The notes below the pieces were generated by a model. The model did not search any database. It was not told the origin of the DNA and saw nothing but the letters and a program-made list of their open reading frames with translations. From the NCBI GenBank assembly GCA_022410635.1, contig JAJVDF010000003.1:700752-764751 (forward strand): a stretch of 64,000 bases of DNA, written 5' to 3'. Positions within the stretch are counted from its first letter, which is position 1. Every line of letters begins with the position of its first letter. The DNA comes from Tretioscincus oriximinensis (taxonomy: Eukaryota > Chordata > Lepidosauria > Squamata > Gymnophthalmidae). Both the position numbers and the translations under genes were made by a program. Below, one piece after another: positions 34,839 through 46,399 of the stretch.

Positions 34839-35342
34839 GTTTATGCTCTGTTTGCTTGTTTGCACAAGAATTATATTGGCTTCTGAAGTTTCCAATCAGT
34901 NGGGAGGAACAATCCAAGCTGCTAGATGGAAAATGGGAGGAGTAGGTCTGCTTAGGTAACCCTAACCCGCAACAAATAAATAAATAAAGATCAGCTGTTG
35001 CCTCATCAGAGGCTATAACTGAACTGAGAGAGTTCACTGGAATCCCTCCTGGGACTGTCCACTGATGGCCATTGGTTGATCTGTGCAGGAGAAGCAAAAT
35101 TGACAGCAGAGGGCTCACACAGTGGCTGTGACCCACTCCTGAATGGGCAAAGCTGTTCCGGTGCACAGTTACCCTGAATTCAGAAAAATTGGAATTGTGT
35201 TGGTTTCGAGGACCAACTCTATTCTGGTAATGGGTGGCATCACCAAATCACTCCCCATCCAGATTACATGGGAACTTTGTGCATTCACCGNAAAGCCACA
35301 AAGCTTTCACTCACATTTTTAGCCTTGGTGAGAATGGGGCCT

Positions 35343-35560
35343 ATATCTACCTCCTTGTGGATTCATCCCATTGCTTCTAGTCCTTCCAAGTGGCAGTGGA
35401 AACAAAGTTGATCCCTCTGCTCTGTGAGAANTTGTAGATACATATCCAGTTCCCTCTCAGTCTTCTCTTTTGCAGTTTAAACATCCCTAGATCTTTTAAT
35501 TGTTCCTCATAGAACATGGTTTCCAGATCACTCACCATTTTTCAAAGTTGGGTTTTCATT
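35343..35560 (-). mobile_element. CR1 (ATTCTATGA type), second part
   Basis: TATCTACCTCCTTGTGGATT then CTAGTCCTTCCAAGTGGC and ACAAAGTTGATCCCTCTGCT align with the uninterrupted copy at 62628 and continue the part ending at 34485. The 34688-35342 stretch between is not recognised apart from retroposon H. Confidence 0.75.
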
Positions 35561-35820
35561 TTATTGAGAGGAACCTATTAAGAGGCACTTTTTAGTTAAA
35601 GAAAAATGGAATTGCCTCAAGCAGAATTTCAAAATAGTTGGATGGAGAGCCACATGGACATGTTAGAGACACTGCTATTTTGCTAAGAAGAATCCAGATA
35701 GATAAGTCTTCAAATCAGAAATGGATCATAGACTTTCTGTGAACAACGTATGAATGCTATAAAAGTCAAAATTAAAAAGTTGTCCAATGATGCAAAATGT
35801 GGACTAGGGTTTAATTCACA

Positions 35821-35821
35821 T

Positions 35822-35856
<35 letters not shown>

Positions 35857-35910
35857 TATCCTGCCCATCACTATATAGGTCCCAGGGAGGGTAAAAGAAG
35901 ATTAAAAATA
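35821..35910 (-). repeat. ATTT repeat plus LINE/SINE tail remnant
   Basis: About nine TTTA units followed by TATCCTGCCCATCACTATATAGG-TCCCAGGGAGGGT, the reverse complement of a tail with a short stem of the shared type. Confidence 0.65.
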
Positions 35911-35998
35911 ACAAAAAAAAAATCACTAAAACATTTAAAAGAGCTATACTATTAGGGATCTGACTATTGGGATAAACATTCTTTCTGTTGTGTAAAAT

Positions 35999-36252
<254 letters not shown>

Positions 36253-38329
36253 TAAAGTGAAAGAAATTGGAGTAGAACAAAGCCTCTTTTTGTGACATTT
36301 TCTTTGTTATTAATAATAATTACAATTATTTGAATAACCTTTTGTGCTTATCAAAAAAGCTATCATTGAGGATTCTTAGTTGCAAGAGGGTTCTATTTGG
36401 AGCAGTATTTATTAGCTTATCTTCTCAGTTTTACTTTTATGGTCTATTTTTTATCATCCATGGAACAAGGGAGTAAAGGAAATGAACTGGAAAACAGACG
36501 GTGTGCGACCCTGTGGTCACTGAGAGTACGTGTAATATATTGCACCATCCCAGAGGATGCCTTAAATATACCAAAAGCCTTCTCTACTTGACTGGATTCA
36601 AGAAGAGCAAAGACAATTTCTTTTATTTTTTAACTTTCTGCTGTGAAATACCGCAAGTAGCAATAGAAAAGAGCCCATATGTGTACAGTATATTTATAAT
36701 CCTGCAGCCAGTAATAGTATGTTGTATGGTGTAGGTCTTAATTCTTGGAAATACAGCATTGCATTGTGTCTGTCTGTGTTTGTGTGTGTGTGAGAGACAG
36801 AAAGAGACAGGCAGGCAGGTAGCTCATTACATATAAAAAGGGAGTGGAGCTTTCTCCTCCTCTCCCACTTCTGCCTTTGCTTGGAGAGACAACAATCTCA
36901 GGGAGAAAAAAATCTCCACTCAGATTTTTAGTGAGTTGGAAGCAACATTACCTTCAATCTGCCCCAAGTGGGTCACGAATGTTCAGTGACCCACTCTCTT
37001 AAAGGCCCTGTGGTCACGGAATTTGCAACCACTACAGTTTGTGTGATTCCATAGTGAATATGTTTTCCCATACTTTAAAAGAAAAAGCGAGGTTAAACAC
37101 GCGGTGGGGAAGGGGAGTCTCCCCATGCCTCTGCTTATAACAATTTGTTCTTGTTCTCATATTAATGTTTCAAGTAAAAGTTCTTTTAATTTAGCAACTT
37201 GATTGAGGTATTTTTGGGATCACTAAGGTGTTTGGCTGCATTGCTCAGAGTAAGTCTTATAACTAGATTTCTCCGCTGACTCTAGTAATAGTGAAATCCA
37301 AATGTCCTACATGGCATCTGTGGAAGGGACCATTTCAGCACTGGAGCATTTTTTTCTGGCCCAAATCAGTGGACATGTCCTGCCTGCACTAAGATCCTAA
37401 ATGTGGATGCTTTCATGTAGGGATATCNTGGTGGACTCCAGAAATGCCCCTAGAAGTCATCATTGGAACTGGGTGAACTATTGCCATTCTTCAATACGGC
37501 AGCAACAAGAGTGAATTTGTTCTATGCCATTTTTTTTCAGAGTGATATTTTTACAAAGAGGGAAGCCTTCCTGGAAGTGGGAATGCCCAGGCATGAGTGA
37601 CACGTCTCTGGGACTTTATGTGATTACAGAAATCAGGCTTTCTCCTGGCAAAGGCGAAAGGTAGAATGTCCATTTAATAAAGAAATAGTGATCAGTAGTA
37701 AGATAAAATACGCAAAGTATGCACATATTTGGTTGTTGTGTACAAACAGCAATCTCCTTTTTTTAAAATAAAGAAAAATCAAATCACTTTTTAAATTCCA
37801 GGAAGAGAGCTGCAAGAATTTGGACAAAATGCGTGGCAGTGTATGACTGTGATACAGTCATTAATGATGCACACAAAATACTGATGATTTGGCATATAAA
37901 ACANTAACACTTCATCATGTTTAATAGCTTTCTTGCCATTAAGTTACGTAATAAGGTTAACAAAATGCTATTTCAGCATAACAGGTTTCTTAGCTGTCTC
38001 AGAGTTGCTTTTGGACAAATGTAAAATTGGCTTGACGAAGTTCTACCATCAGAACAGCAATATTTAATTTGAGCAACTTGACCCTTTTAGTCATGTTAAT
38101 ATACATAAAGTAAGCAATGGCCTACATGGCTATTTGTATTCATCCCTTGTTAAGGCTATATGGCTGACATGCTGTCCACTTCAACCAAGGCTTCATCACT
38201 TACACAATAAAAAAGAGCCTTGAAAAGCAATTTACACATGTTAGCTTTTGCAGGCGACTGCCTTAATTCACATTAAAGGCCCGAAAATGCACTTACATCT
38301 GCGTCTGCTATGTCTACTGCTTAGAAGTT

Positions 38330-38534
38330 NTTATTTATTTATTTGTACTAATATCCTGCCATATACTCAATGGTCTCCATAACAGACACCCTNTGAAGTA
38401 GGTGGGGCTGAGAGAGAGCTAAAGAACTCTGATTGGCCCAAGGTCACCCAGCTGGCTTTCATGGGAGGAGTGGGGAATCGAACTGGGAGACTACCAGAAA
38501 AGAGTCCAATGCTCTAACCACTACACCAAACTGA
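38330..38534 (-). mobile_element. SINE II, internally deleted
   Basis: Head and core match the other copies (CTAACCACTACACCAAACTG on the plus strand; GGCCCAAGGTCACCCAGCTG). The segment between tail and CTCCATAACAGACACCCT is shortened. Confidence 0.88.
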
Positions 38535-38784
38535 GATTTTTAAAAATCATTATCAATAATACAAGTTCAAAATTTAAGTAAATGTTATTATTTACATCTT
38601 GGTACCAATACAAATTTACTTCTAGCACCATTTAAGATATTATTTGCCACTGAGTGCTTCTAATATAATTATTATCTCACCGTATAGAAATTTTACTATG
38701 AGTTCCATCTATGGTNGTTAAGAGTTGGGTCTTCTTCTGCTGTTTCTAAGGTACCTTACCTACACTTACATTCATATTGTAATC

Positions 38785-38990
38785 TACTCTATAACACAGA
38801 AGTCTCAGGGCAGATGACAATAAAAGGCCATAAAAACAATTAAAATAGTAACACTGAATTCAAGGCGGAGAAGTTTTAGAATAGCTGAAAGTGCAGGTAA
38901 ACAGGTCCTCAATAGGCGTCTGAATGTGTATAGCATAGATGAATGCCCCCCCCCCCCCCGGGGGGGGTAAGACCATTCCACAACCAGTTC
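38785..38990 (-). repeat. LINE-tail-like segment with C14G8 run
   Basis: TCTCAGGGCAGATGACAATAAAAGGCC resembles reverse-complemented L2-like tails. At 38946-38967 there are 14 C followed directly by 8 G, a self-complementary homopolymer junction that may be an assembly or gap-closing error. Confidence 0.45.
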
Positions 38991-39103
38991 CACTCAGTTT
39001 TTAAATGTGTTTTTAATCATTATTTTCACTCTCACAGGGTTCCCATCTAAAAAGCAGGATAGAGCATTGTATCCTTAATGGCTATAGACAAGAGGATCAA
39101 TTA

Positions 39104-39282
39104 TAGGCTGAAAAGATGACCCCTTTTGGTTTTTTTTTTTNAAAAAGCTTGGTTTGAGATGCCTCCCAGGTTTTGCTGAGGGAAAAAAACTTTTTTAGAA
39201 AAAAAATTTCCTCAGCAAAAACTGGGAGGCACCCCAAAACTGGGTCCCCCCCCCCNAAAAAAAGGGTCATCTGGTCAGCCTA
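39104..39282. mobile_element. Foldback family A, copy 6
   Basis: TAGGCTGAAAAGATGACCCC and GGGTCATCTGGTCAGCCTA are the ends. TCAATTA (7 bp, up to 9 if terminal TA is counted as target) flanks it. Confidence 0.9.
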
Positions 39283-39513
39283 TCAATTATAACTTCTAAT
39301 CTTTGCTTTTAATTTTTCTAATAAGTCATTTCCAGGTTTTTTTTTTAATACAAAATAGTTTATAAATAAATATACATCAATGTGTGAATGCTCTTGATGG
39401 TTTATGTAGAAATATATTATACAGTATATACAATATACATACATGCACACCCTTCCTCCCCCATCCCAAATGGCAATACAGATTTCTAAACTAATTTTGA
39501 GTTACTTTTTAAG

Positions 39514-39709
39514 TAGGCTGACCAGATGACCCCTTTTGGTTTGTGTGTTGAAAACCCATTTTTGGGGTTCCTCCCATTTTTTNCTGAGGAAATTCTTTTC
39601 AAAAAAAGATTTTTTTTTCAAAATTATTTTTGTTTTTTTATTTTNNCCCCCTCAGAAACAGGTTTTCAACCCCCTCCCCCCCAAAAAAGGGGGTAATCTG
39701 GTCAGCCTA
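39514..39709. mobile_element. Foldback family A, copy 7
   Basis: TAGGCTGACCAGATGACCCC and a right end GGTAATCTGGTCAGCCTA. Only TTAAG (5 bp) is duplicated. It lies 231 bp from copy 6. Confidence 0.88.
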
Positions 39710-40637
39710 TTAAGGCAAGCAGGTATAGCCTAAGNCAAGAGTAACAGAGAATGAACCTGGGAAACTAAGTGAAATACAAACTTTCTATCGGATAATGGAG
39801 CAGGAGTCAGAAAACAGCCGTGATTTTCATATCGGCAGCATTTTTATTTACACTCCATTGGGGAGATGTCATGCAGAGTTTAACTGTTTCTAATAGCAGT
39901 TTTAGAAGAATAGATAGTGCACTTGCCCCCTTCATACGTTGTGTTGCTGACTCTTCAAAATCCTCTTAAGGCAAAATTATAAATCAGGGGACTACTTGGG
40001 ACTTTCAAAACCTATATTCTAAATCATTCAACCCAGTAATTTTCCTGCTAGTGCCGAAGAGAGAATTCAAAGGACATCCAGTTCATTGAACAGAACTACA
40101 TTTTTTAAAAAATTCCACTGGGTGCTGTCCTAGACTCAGCCAAAACATAATTAGCTAGTGACCTGTTGCATTTATGTGTGCTTTGTAAAGAAATCTATTG
40201 GATCAATACTTTTTAGCGGCAGTACAGGCTATCCTCCAGTGACAGATAATGGAATTTAGCTTTGACAATATTTCAGGATATATTGCTCTGGGTTTTCTAT
40301 TCATGCCAAGTGTAATTCAGTCAGTTATATCTATATAAAGGCAATCCCTCAAAAATAATCCATGTTAGCATCAGTGCATACAACTCTACACTTTCCTGTT
40401 CCTTTGCGATTATTTATTGAATGCATTTTATACATCTATTTCTCAGGATAACTGTAGCATTATCCAATAATGTCACAATAAAATATCTATTATTTGTATA
40501 CCATATTGGTATCCTCTATGCTGAATGACATCTTGATTGCTTGTGAGAGTTATTAGCACATTTTTGAACTTGATTTATAAACTTGAAGATAGGTATGTAG
40601 CTATTTTTCATAATTATTGTTTGGAATCTCCATAGAA

Positions 40638-40803
40638 AGAAAGCGGCCCCGCATAAAGGGAGCCGGCCGCTATGGGCGCCGCCATGTTTTTGGAGGTCAC
40701 TTCTGACCTCCGAAAACATGGCGTCCGGTGACGCGCTTCCGGGGCGACACTGGCCTATAAAAGCAAGAGGCTGGCGCCATTTTCGGCCTCTTGCTTTCAG
40801 ACG
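40638..40803. mobile_element. CpG-rich 166-bp insertion with three hairpins
   Basis: About 16 CpG occur in 166 bp inside AT-rich intron. An 8-bp duplication CCATAGAA flanks it exactly (40630-40637 and 40804-40811), showing insertion. The ends share inverted GAAAGC. Three stems: AGCGGCC/GGCCGCT (40642, 40665); a 19-bp arm pair around CTTC with one mismatch (40681-40699 and 40704-40722); AAAGCAAGAGGC/GCCTCTTGCTTT (40760, 40786). I do not recognise the family; an 8-bp duplication would fit hAT-type transposition. Confidence 0.75.
40756..40763 (+). promoter_or_regulatory. TATA-box-like element in CpG-rich insert
   Basis: TATAAAAG sits downstream of a CpG-dense stretch (GACGCGCTTCCGGGGCGAC), the usual order of a Pol II core promoter. 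A start about 25-30 bp on would fall near 40785, within the 12-bp hairpin. No ORF follows. Activity is inference only. Confidence 0.4.
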
Positions 40804-41618
40804 CCATAGAACATTTTTGCACTAAGTTTGGAGTCAATGCATTCATTATTGAATTGCATTATTAAGTTTGGAGTTAGTGATCCATTGCAGTTTTGTTCAA
40901 GGGATACAAAATGCCATGTTTGTTGATTTCAGAGAAATGTCTATGTTGCCCCGTTGTAACTTGCGCTAATGTGAATATGAAGTTTATGAATGCAACCACC
41001 CCAAATATGTATTGCTTCTTTTTTTNAAAAAAAATAATAATAATCATACTTCAATAGTATCCACACATGGATGGCACATTAGCATATGAGGCTTAAAGGT
41101 TTCTTTAGAAGTCATGAGGTTTTCCTCCCTTTTTAAAACAGAGCAGCACTTAAAAGGAATTCAACTTTAGATCTGATTTCTTTTATGCACACAAAGCATT
41201 TGCGGCTCAAATGGCCCTTATCTGGTCTCCATTTAAAAAGGAGAGAGAAGAAGGTATAAATATATTAATATTACCCTGCAAAAAAAAATTGCTTTTCACT
41301 TACTAGGCTACACATAACTGAACATTTACTCTGCTTGAAANGCTTGTGTACTCTGACGTGAACCTCACGTTCCACAATATAAGATTACTTCTTTTACATG
41401 GGGTTGTATCAGTTAAGTGCAAATCTATAAATTCACAGGAGACTGGAAACATGGGCAAGCATTTCAGGCACTACCTGTTGTGTACAGACAGGGCACTGGC
41501 TGTAAACAATAACAAAACGACCAGTTTCTGGTTTCTCATCTTCCAGCAGAATTTCTGTTTCCAGTTTTATGGCCCATAGTGGTATTTCTGTCTGCTTTTT
41601 ATGCTTTTTTTCACAATG

Positions 41619-41932
41619 AAGAAGAAGAAAAAGAAGAACTGGGTTCTTATAACCCGCTTTTCTCACCTTTCAAAGGGACTCAAAGTGGCTTACAAGGGTA
41701 TTTTTGCCCNAAGGCTTACATTCTATCTTCCCCACCAGGCTGTGGTGGTTCCCATGTATTATCTACTTGNAGTCAGTTGCAATTTCTTGCAATTCCTGCT
41801 TTCGAATAGCTGGGTTGGCTAGAGCTACAGGCTAGTGGAAGGTGCTCACCCCTCCCCANATCCCACACAGGGCTTCGAAACCCGATCTCCCAGCTGAGAG
41901 ACGGATTCCTTAGCGACTGAGCTATCCGTGCC
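41619..41932 (-). mobile_element. SINE I, full length
   Basis: Plus strand runs GAAGAAG repeat, ACTGGGTTCTTATAACCCGC, CACCTTTCAAAGGGACTCAA, body, GGGCTTCGAAACCC (B box) to GAGCTATCCGTGCC (A box region). Confidence 0.92.
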
Positions 41933-43105
41933 TGCATGGATGAGAAGGGCTTAATATAAAAGCTTGAATGCCCAACAGGTTCAAGATCTAACTCTGCACT
42001 GGTGATGATTTGCCCATTGCAAAAGCAACAATCTACCCAAGAGGTGGCTGGTTCTTGGTGGGTCTTCTGGGTACTAGGAAACCCCAAAGGCACCCCCAAG
42101 AATCAGGCATCACAGTGTCGACGGGGATTGCTGCAATCCCCTACCATTGCTGATGTCTTTTATCTGTAGTTTGATTTTCTCTGTGCAGCTTCAGAACAGG
42201 AAATTCTGAGAAAGGGTAGCAACAGGAATGGCAGGAGATCTGTAGCAATCTCCCTTGATCCCCCAATAATTGTGGGTTTCTTCTGGGTCCAGTAAGATTC
42301 AGAAGAACCCCAAGGAACACCCACCCTGATTTTGCACAAGTGAAAACATGCACTAAATGAGAGATTAACAAGAAATACTCCCACCACCAGTACTTGCTTG
42401 GCAAGCTTTCAGACTGGGTCAAACAAGGTTGGGGAGAAGAGGAAACAACGGAATGAATTTACATTTACTTTGCTTTTCATTTCATTTCCCCTAGCTGGGA
42501 TGGAACCTGAATAGCTTAGTGTTTTACTGCATGGTAAAACTCTGTGGTTGTATATGTGATCAGGCACCTAATGACTTCAACGTGTTTCAAAAACAAAACG
42601 TTTCAAAATTCATAACTTTATGAACTTAAAAAATGAGTCTTCAGGAAAATTGTAAGCAGCTTAAGGAGGAAGTAAAGGTATTTGGGAAAGAGTTGAAGCA
42701 AAGACTTGGCCAAGGGAACCTAATTACAGTGTAGAGACAGTGATAAGCAAACCTGGAGACAGAAACTCCTTCCAAACAATAAAAGCCTAATACCAGAAAA
42801 AGCTACTCTTTTTTGCACCGGAGTTTAGGTCGTATTAACCATGACAATTCTTCAACAAAAATACTTCCTATCAAAACCTCTTTGAAGTCACACCCTATTT
42901 TTCCTCCTGAGATCCAAGAGCCATTATTTTAATTCTCAGGTATCTAAAATTAGATTGCATAATCCATATTTAGGAAATAAAAAACATAAATGACCTACTT
43001 TTTGTGGGATGCACTTGAGAGTTAAATACTGATCTGTATTTCCAATGTGACTTAGACTTTAAAATCAAGCCATTGTGTGTTTTTTTTCCTGGAAAATGGG
43101 CCATT

Positions 43106-43282
43106 TTGCCCTGTCCCCACTGAGCCTTCTCGGTTATATCTCAGGACAGAGCTTGGTCAACCACTTGCCAGTGTAGTCTATNGCAGGCTCACTTCAGAGG
43201 CTGTTATAGTCTACACTACCATGCAGATGGCAGGCTCCTATTTGGAGAGGTAAGCAAGAATAAGGGTCAGTAGCGATAGGTC
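43106..43282 (+). mobile_element. Foldback family B element
   Basis: TTGCCCTGTCCCCACTGAGC at the left. The right end GGGTCAGTAGCGATAGGTCA is a decayed inverse. The interior has AGTCTATNGCAGGCTC and ATAGTCTACACTACCATGCA. Confidence 0.75.
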
Positions 43283-43438
43283 AACTCTATCATAAATAAA
43301 TGTAAAAAAAAGAGGAGAGACTCAGCATGGCTGGTGAGTCCTGCTATTGACTACTATTAGAGCTTCAACTAGATCCTGCAACAACCAAAGAAAAAGAATC
43401 CAGTATCCCCCCAATTCAATCACACTGAACACATANNA

Positions 43439-43576
<138 letters not shown>

Positions 43577-43790
43577 CATTTATTTATAATGCCCTTGTCA
43601 CCATAACTTTTGATGCTTTCTCACAACAGACCTCTGTGAATTAGGCAGGGCTAAGAGACTTCTAAAGAACTGTGACACCATCCAAGGTCACCCAGCTGTC
43701 TTCATGCAGGAGTGTGGAAATTGAATTGAAAAGTTACCAGATAAAAACCCAGCAATCTAACTACGCGTATTATACCAAACTGACCCCATA
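43577..43790 (-). mobile_element. SINE II, diverged
   Basis: TGCATTTATTTATAATGCCC tail, ACAACAGACCTCTGTGAATTAGG, AAGGTCACCCAGCTG core and a degenerate tRNA-like head ending TATACCAAACTGACC. More diverged than the other full copies. Confidence 0.85.
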
Positions 43791-44003
43791 ATGGTATAAT
43801 ATGTCAGTGGGGCAGGGATTTTCCATTTACATCACAGTCTAACTCAAAATCTCAAAATCACAATGGGGGAGACAAGGGTGAGCAGGCCCAGCACTGGCAC
43901 TATGGCAATGTTTATCCCAGATATCCCTATTCCTTTCAAAAAAGTTTATATTCATTCATCACTGCAATTATCCTTTTTTTAAGTAAGAAAAGGAAATACA
44001 TAC

Positions 44004-44132
44004 AGGGTTGAGGAGGATGGTAAGAAACAGTTCGCCTCCTCTGACACTTTTGTCTAGTTCCTGAGGTCCTCCAGGGTATTCTTTGTAAAAAATGGTGTGA
44101 GTAAAAAGTCCACATGTCTGTCGAGGGAGTAC
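44004..44132 (-). CDS. NDST4: NDST exon: N-deacetylase domain, late segment
   Basis: This 129-nt exon (43 codons, phase 0 both ends) lies between minus-strand acceptor TTATTCATAG and donor GTATGT. It reads [20 protein letters not shown], then [20 protein letters not shown] and LNP. The [19 protein letters not shown] block is highly conserved across the family. The form [22 protein letters not shown] is what I remember for NDST4, whereas NDST3 has GGPKELDKS with a different strand after it; this is the strongest paralogue clue. It joins IM from the preceding exon and ISIF in the next without frame change. Confidence 0.95.
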
Positions 44133-44901
44133 CTATGAATAAAGACAAATAAAATATTTACTGGGATGTTTGTCTTTGTGTCCTTGTACAAATCCTTCAG
44201 TTCAAATCTGGTTCAAAACACTTTATCTTTGTACAATAATACAATAAAACTTCCAATCCATTTCTTTTACAATATTTCAAATATTCCCCCCCCCCACATT
44301 TTCCTCCTCTTGCTTTCCTCTCCCTTATTTACATTCATATTCAATTTTCACTAGAGGGACTCACATATGGAAAATCAATCTCAATCTTAATTTCATAGTT
44401 TCANTCCTTAGTTTTGCCCCTAAATAACCTTTAACAATCAACCATTTTTGTTTACAAGCTCTTGTTTTCTGAATATTTTCCAGATTATTAATTCAACAGT
44501 TAGATATTTCAGATGCAATCACATTGTTTATATAATCTTACATTTTCTGAATTGTCCATATAGAATTGTCTTTCCACACACTCACTAGAATAGTCTGAGC
44601 ACAGGTGATTATCTTATCTATAACATCTCTTACATTTTCAAGCATCATATTTCTCAAGGCTCCATGCAATATGGCCATTTATTTATCTTTCTACTTTCTC
44701 CCAGAATTCTCTGACCCTTAGGTATTCTGTGGGTTAGACAGTTCTTTGGGTGGGATGGTTTTGATGTCTTCATACTTCTATATGTGAATGTTATATTATT
44801 TAGCAATGCTTTCATAGAGGTATTTTAAATGCTATCTGCGGCATTTTAAATGGCCTTATAAAAAGATCTTAGGCTGCATCNCCATGAATAATTTTTACCC
44901 A

Positions 44902-45270
44902 GATGGTAGCAACATCATATAGAACCCACCACATGAGGTCATGCAAGTTTAGTGATGCACTTGCTAAAAAGGCCTATGGTCTTGGATGTTTCTAAAATCT
45001 GAAAAACAGCCTTTGTAGGGCATTCAGTAATGTGAATATTTTAAATCTTGTGAGACTTTGAGGCTAGATGAAAAAGTTTGTTAGCTTTCAGTTTGCAGAG
45101 AATGCTAGGAACTGTAGTAAGGAAAGTGCAGCAATGACCAGGGAAAATGCCATGTGCCCAGAATACAAAGAAATGTAACCAGAAGGCAGGAAACAGCGTG
45201 GAAAACTGTAGGTAGGTAGGGTGAAATCGTGAATGTGGTTTTTTGGATTTAAAAGAAACGGTGAGACTAA
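44902..45270 (+). repeat. Old dispersed repeat, copy 2 of 2
   Basis: It aligns with 1908-2290 from ATGGTAGCAACATCATA through TTTGCAGAGAATGCTAGGAA and CTGTAGTAAGGAAAGTGCAG. Family unknown. Confidence 0.55.
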
Positions 45271-45756
45271 ACATGTCGTGAGGAGGCACCGTTATTCTTA
45301 ACTGATGGTGCAAAGGTTGATTTCACATAGTGTCGCCAATACTTGCAGCCTCAGTTTAAAGTGAGCAGCACATAGTGGTTAATTGGAAATATTTGAAGTT
45401 CTCCACATGGAGGCATCAAAGATTGGTTTTCTATCTGGTTTGATCAAAGAGTTATGTGCACTTCCATTGCAACTTGAACTGCTGGACATTAATATTTTAC
45501 TTGGATTTCCAAGCATTCACTTGCAGCTTTTAATGACCCCCAATTTTTAAACAAACCAACACAGGTCTCCAGAAACAAATGAAAGTGAAACAGAAAAGAA
45601 AACATATGCAGAACCAAAGTACAAAAATATAAAATGTATGCTTTTAGTAGCATAAATGCACTCAAAATTGAAAACTAAAAATCTCTCTAGGTAGAATAAA
45701 AGGGAAATAAAATATGAACAATAAAAAAGTTCATCTTCGGTGAGTTCAGTGAGTTC

Positions 45757-46040
45757 ATCTTCTCTTGAAATCTTTAAACAGAGACTGGACAGTCATCTGT
45801 CTGGAATGGTTTAATGCAGAGATGTCAAACTGGTGGCCCTCCAGATGTTCCTGAACTACAACTCCCAACATTCTATTCCACTCCCAGCACTGTACTCCAC
45901 TCTGCTAAATCAAATGGAATGTTGGGAGTTGTGGTTCAGGAACATCTGGAGGGCCACCAGTTTGACATCTCTGTAATGAATTGAGCACGGGGTTGGGCTC
46001 GACGGCCCTGGAAGTCCCTTCCAACTCTATGATTCTATGA
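45757..46040 (+). mobile_element. CR1 (ATTCTATGA type), interrupted
   Basis: CTTTAAACAGAGACTGGACA and GTTGGGCTCGACGGCCCTGG-AAGTCCCTTCCAACTCTATG, ending ATTCTATGA, is the textbook CR1 3' end. A 157-bp palindrome splits it. Confidence 0.92.
45817..45973. mobile_element. Palindromic MITE, hAT-like ends
   Basis: CAGAGATGTCAAACTGGTGG and its exact inverse CCACCAGTTTGACATCTCTG bound the element. Arms pair for about 60 bp (GCCCTCCAGATGTTCCTGAA...). TAATG is repeated at both edges. CAG.GATGTC resembles hAT termini. It sits inside the CR1. Confidence 0.85.
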
Positions 46041-46399
46041 ACATCCACAAAAGAGTCAGGCATAGAGAACGTGGGTTCCAAGAGTTTTCAAAGGGTTTCA
46101 AGATTCTTCAAAGGCCAGATGTCTTTTGATCCGAACAAGGGTAGGTAGTCTTCCTCTAGAAGCTCTAATACAGTAAATGTCCCACATTACCTGAACGCAA
46201 TAGGTGGCCCCCAATCATAATACACTCTTATATTTGTAAAAGTATTTGCAGTATGCTGCACATACTGCTCTGTGTAGAAAGGTACAAGACACTCTCTGTT
46301 GTTTTTGAAGACCCGTGTTGGTTTGTTTCAGTTTTTAGTTTTCTTTGGTCTGAGGAATGTCTTGTTGGACTTCAACTTTTTTAACTTCAACAAATGGCA

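Noticed and set aside
38946..38967. C14G8 run as a biological palindrome
   Set aside because: A homopolymer junction of this kind next to ambiguous draft sequence is more likely an assembly error.
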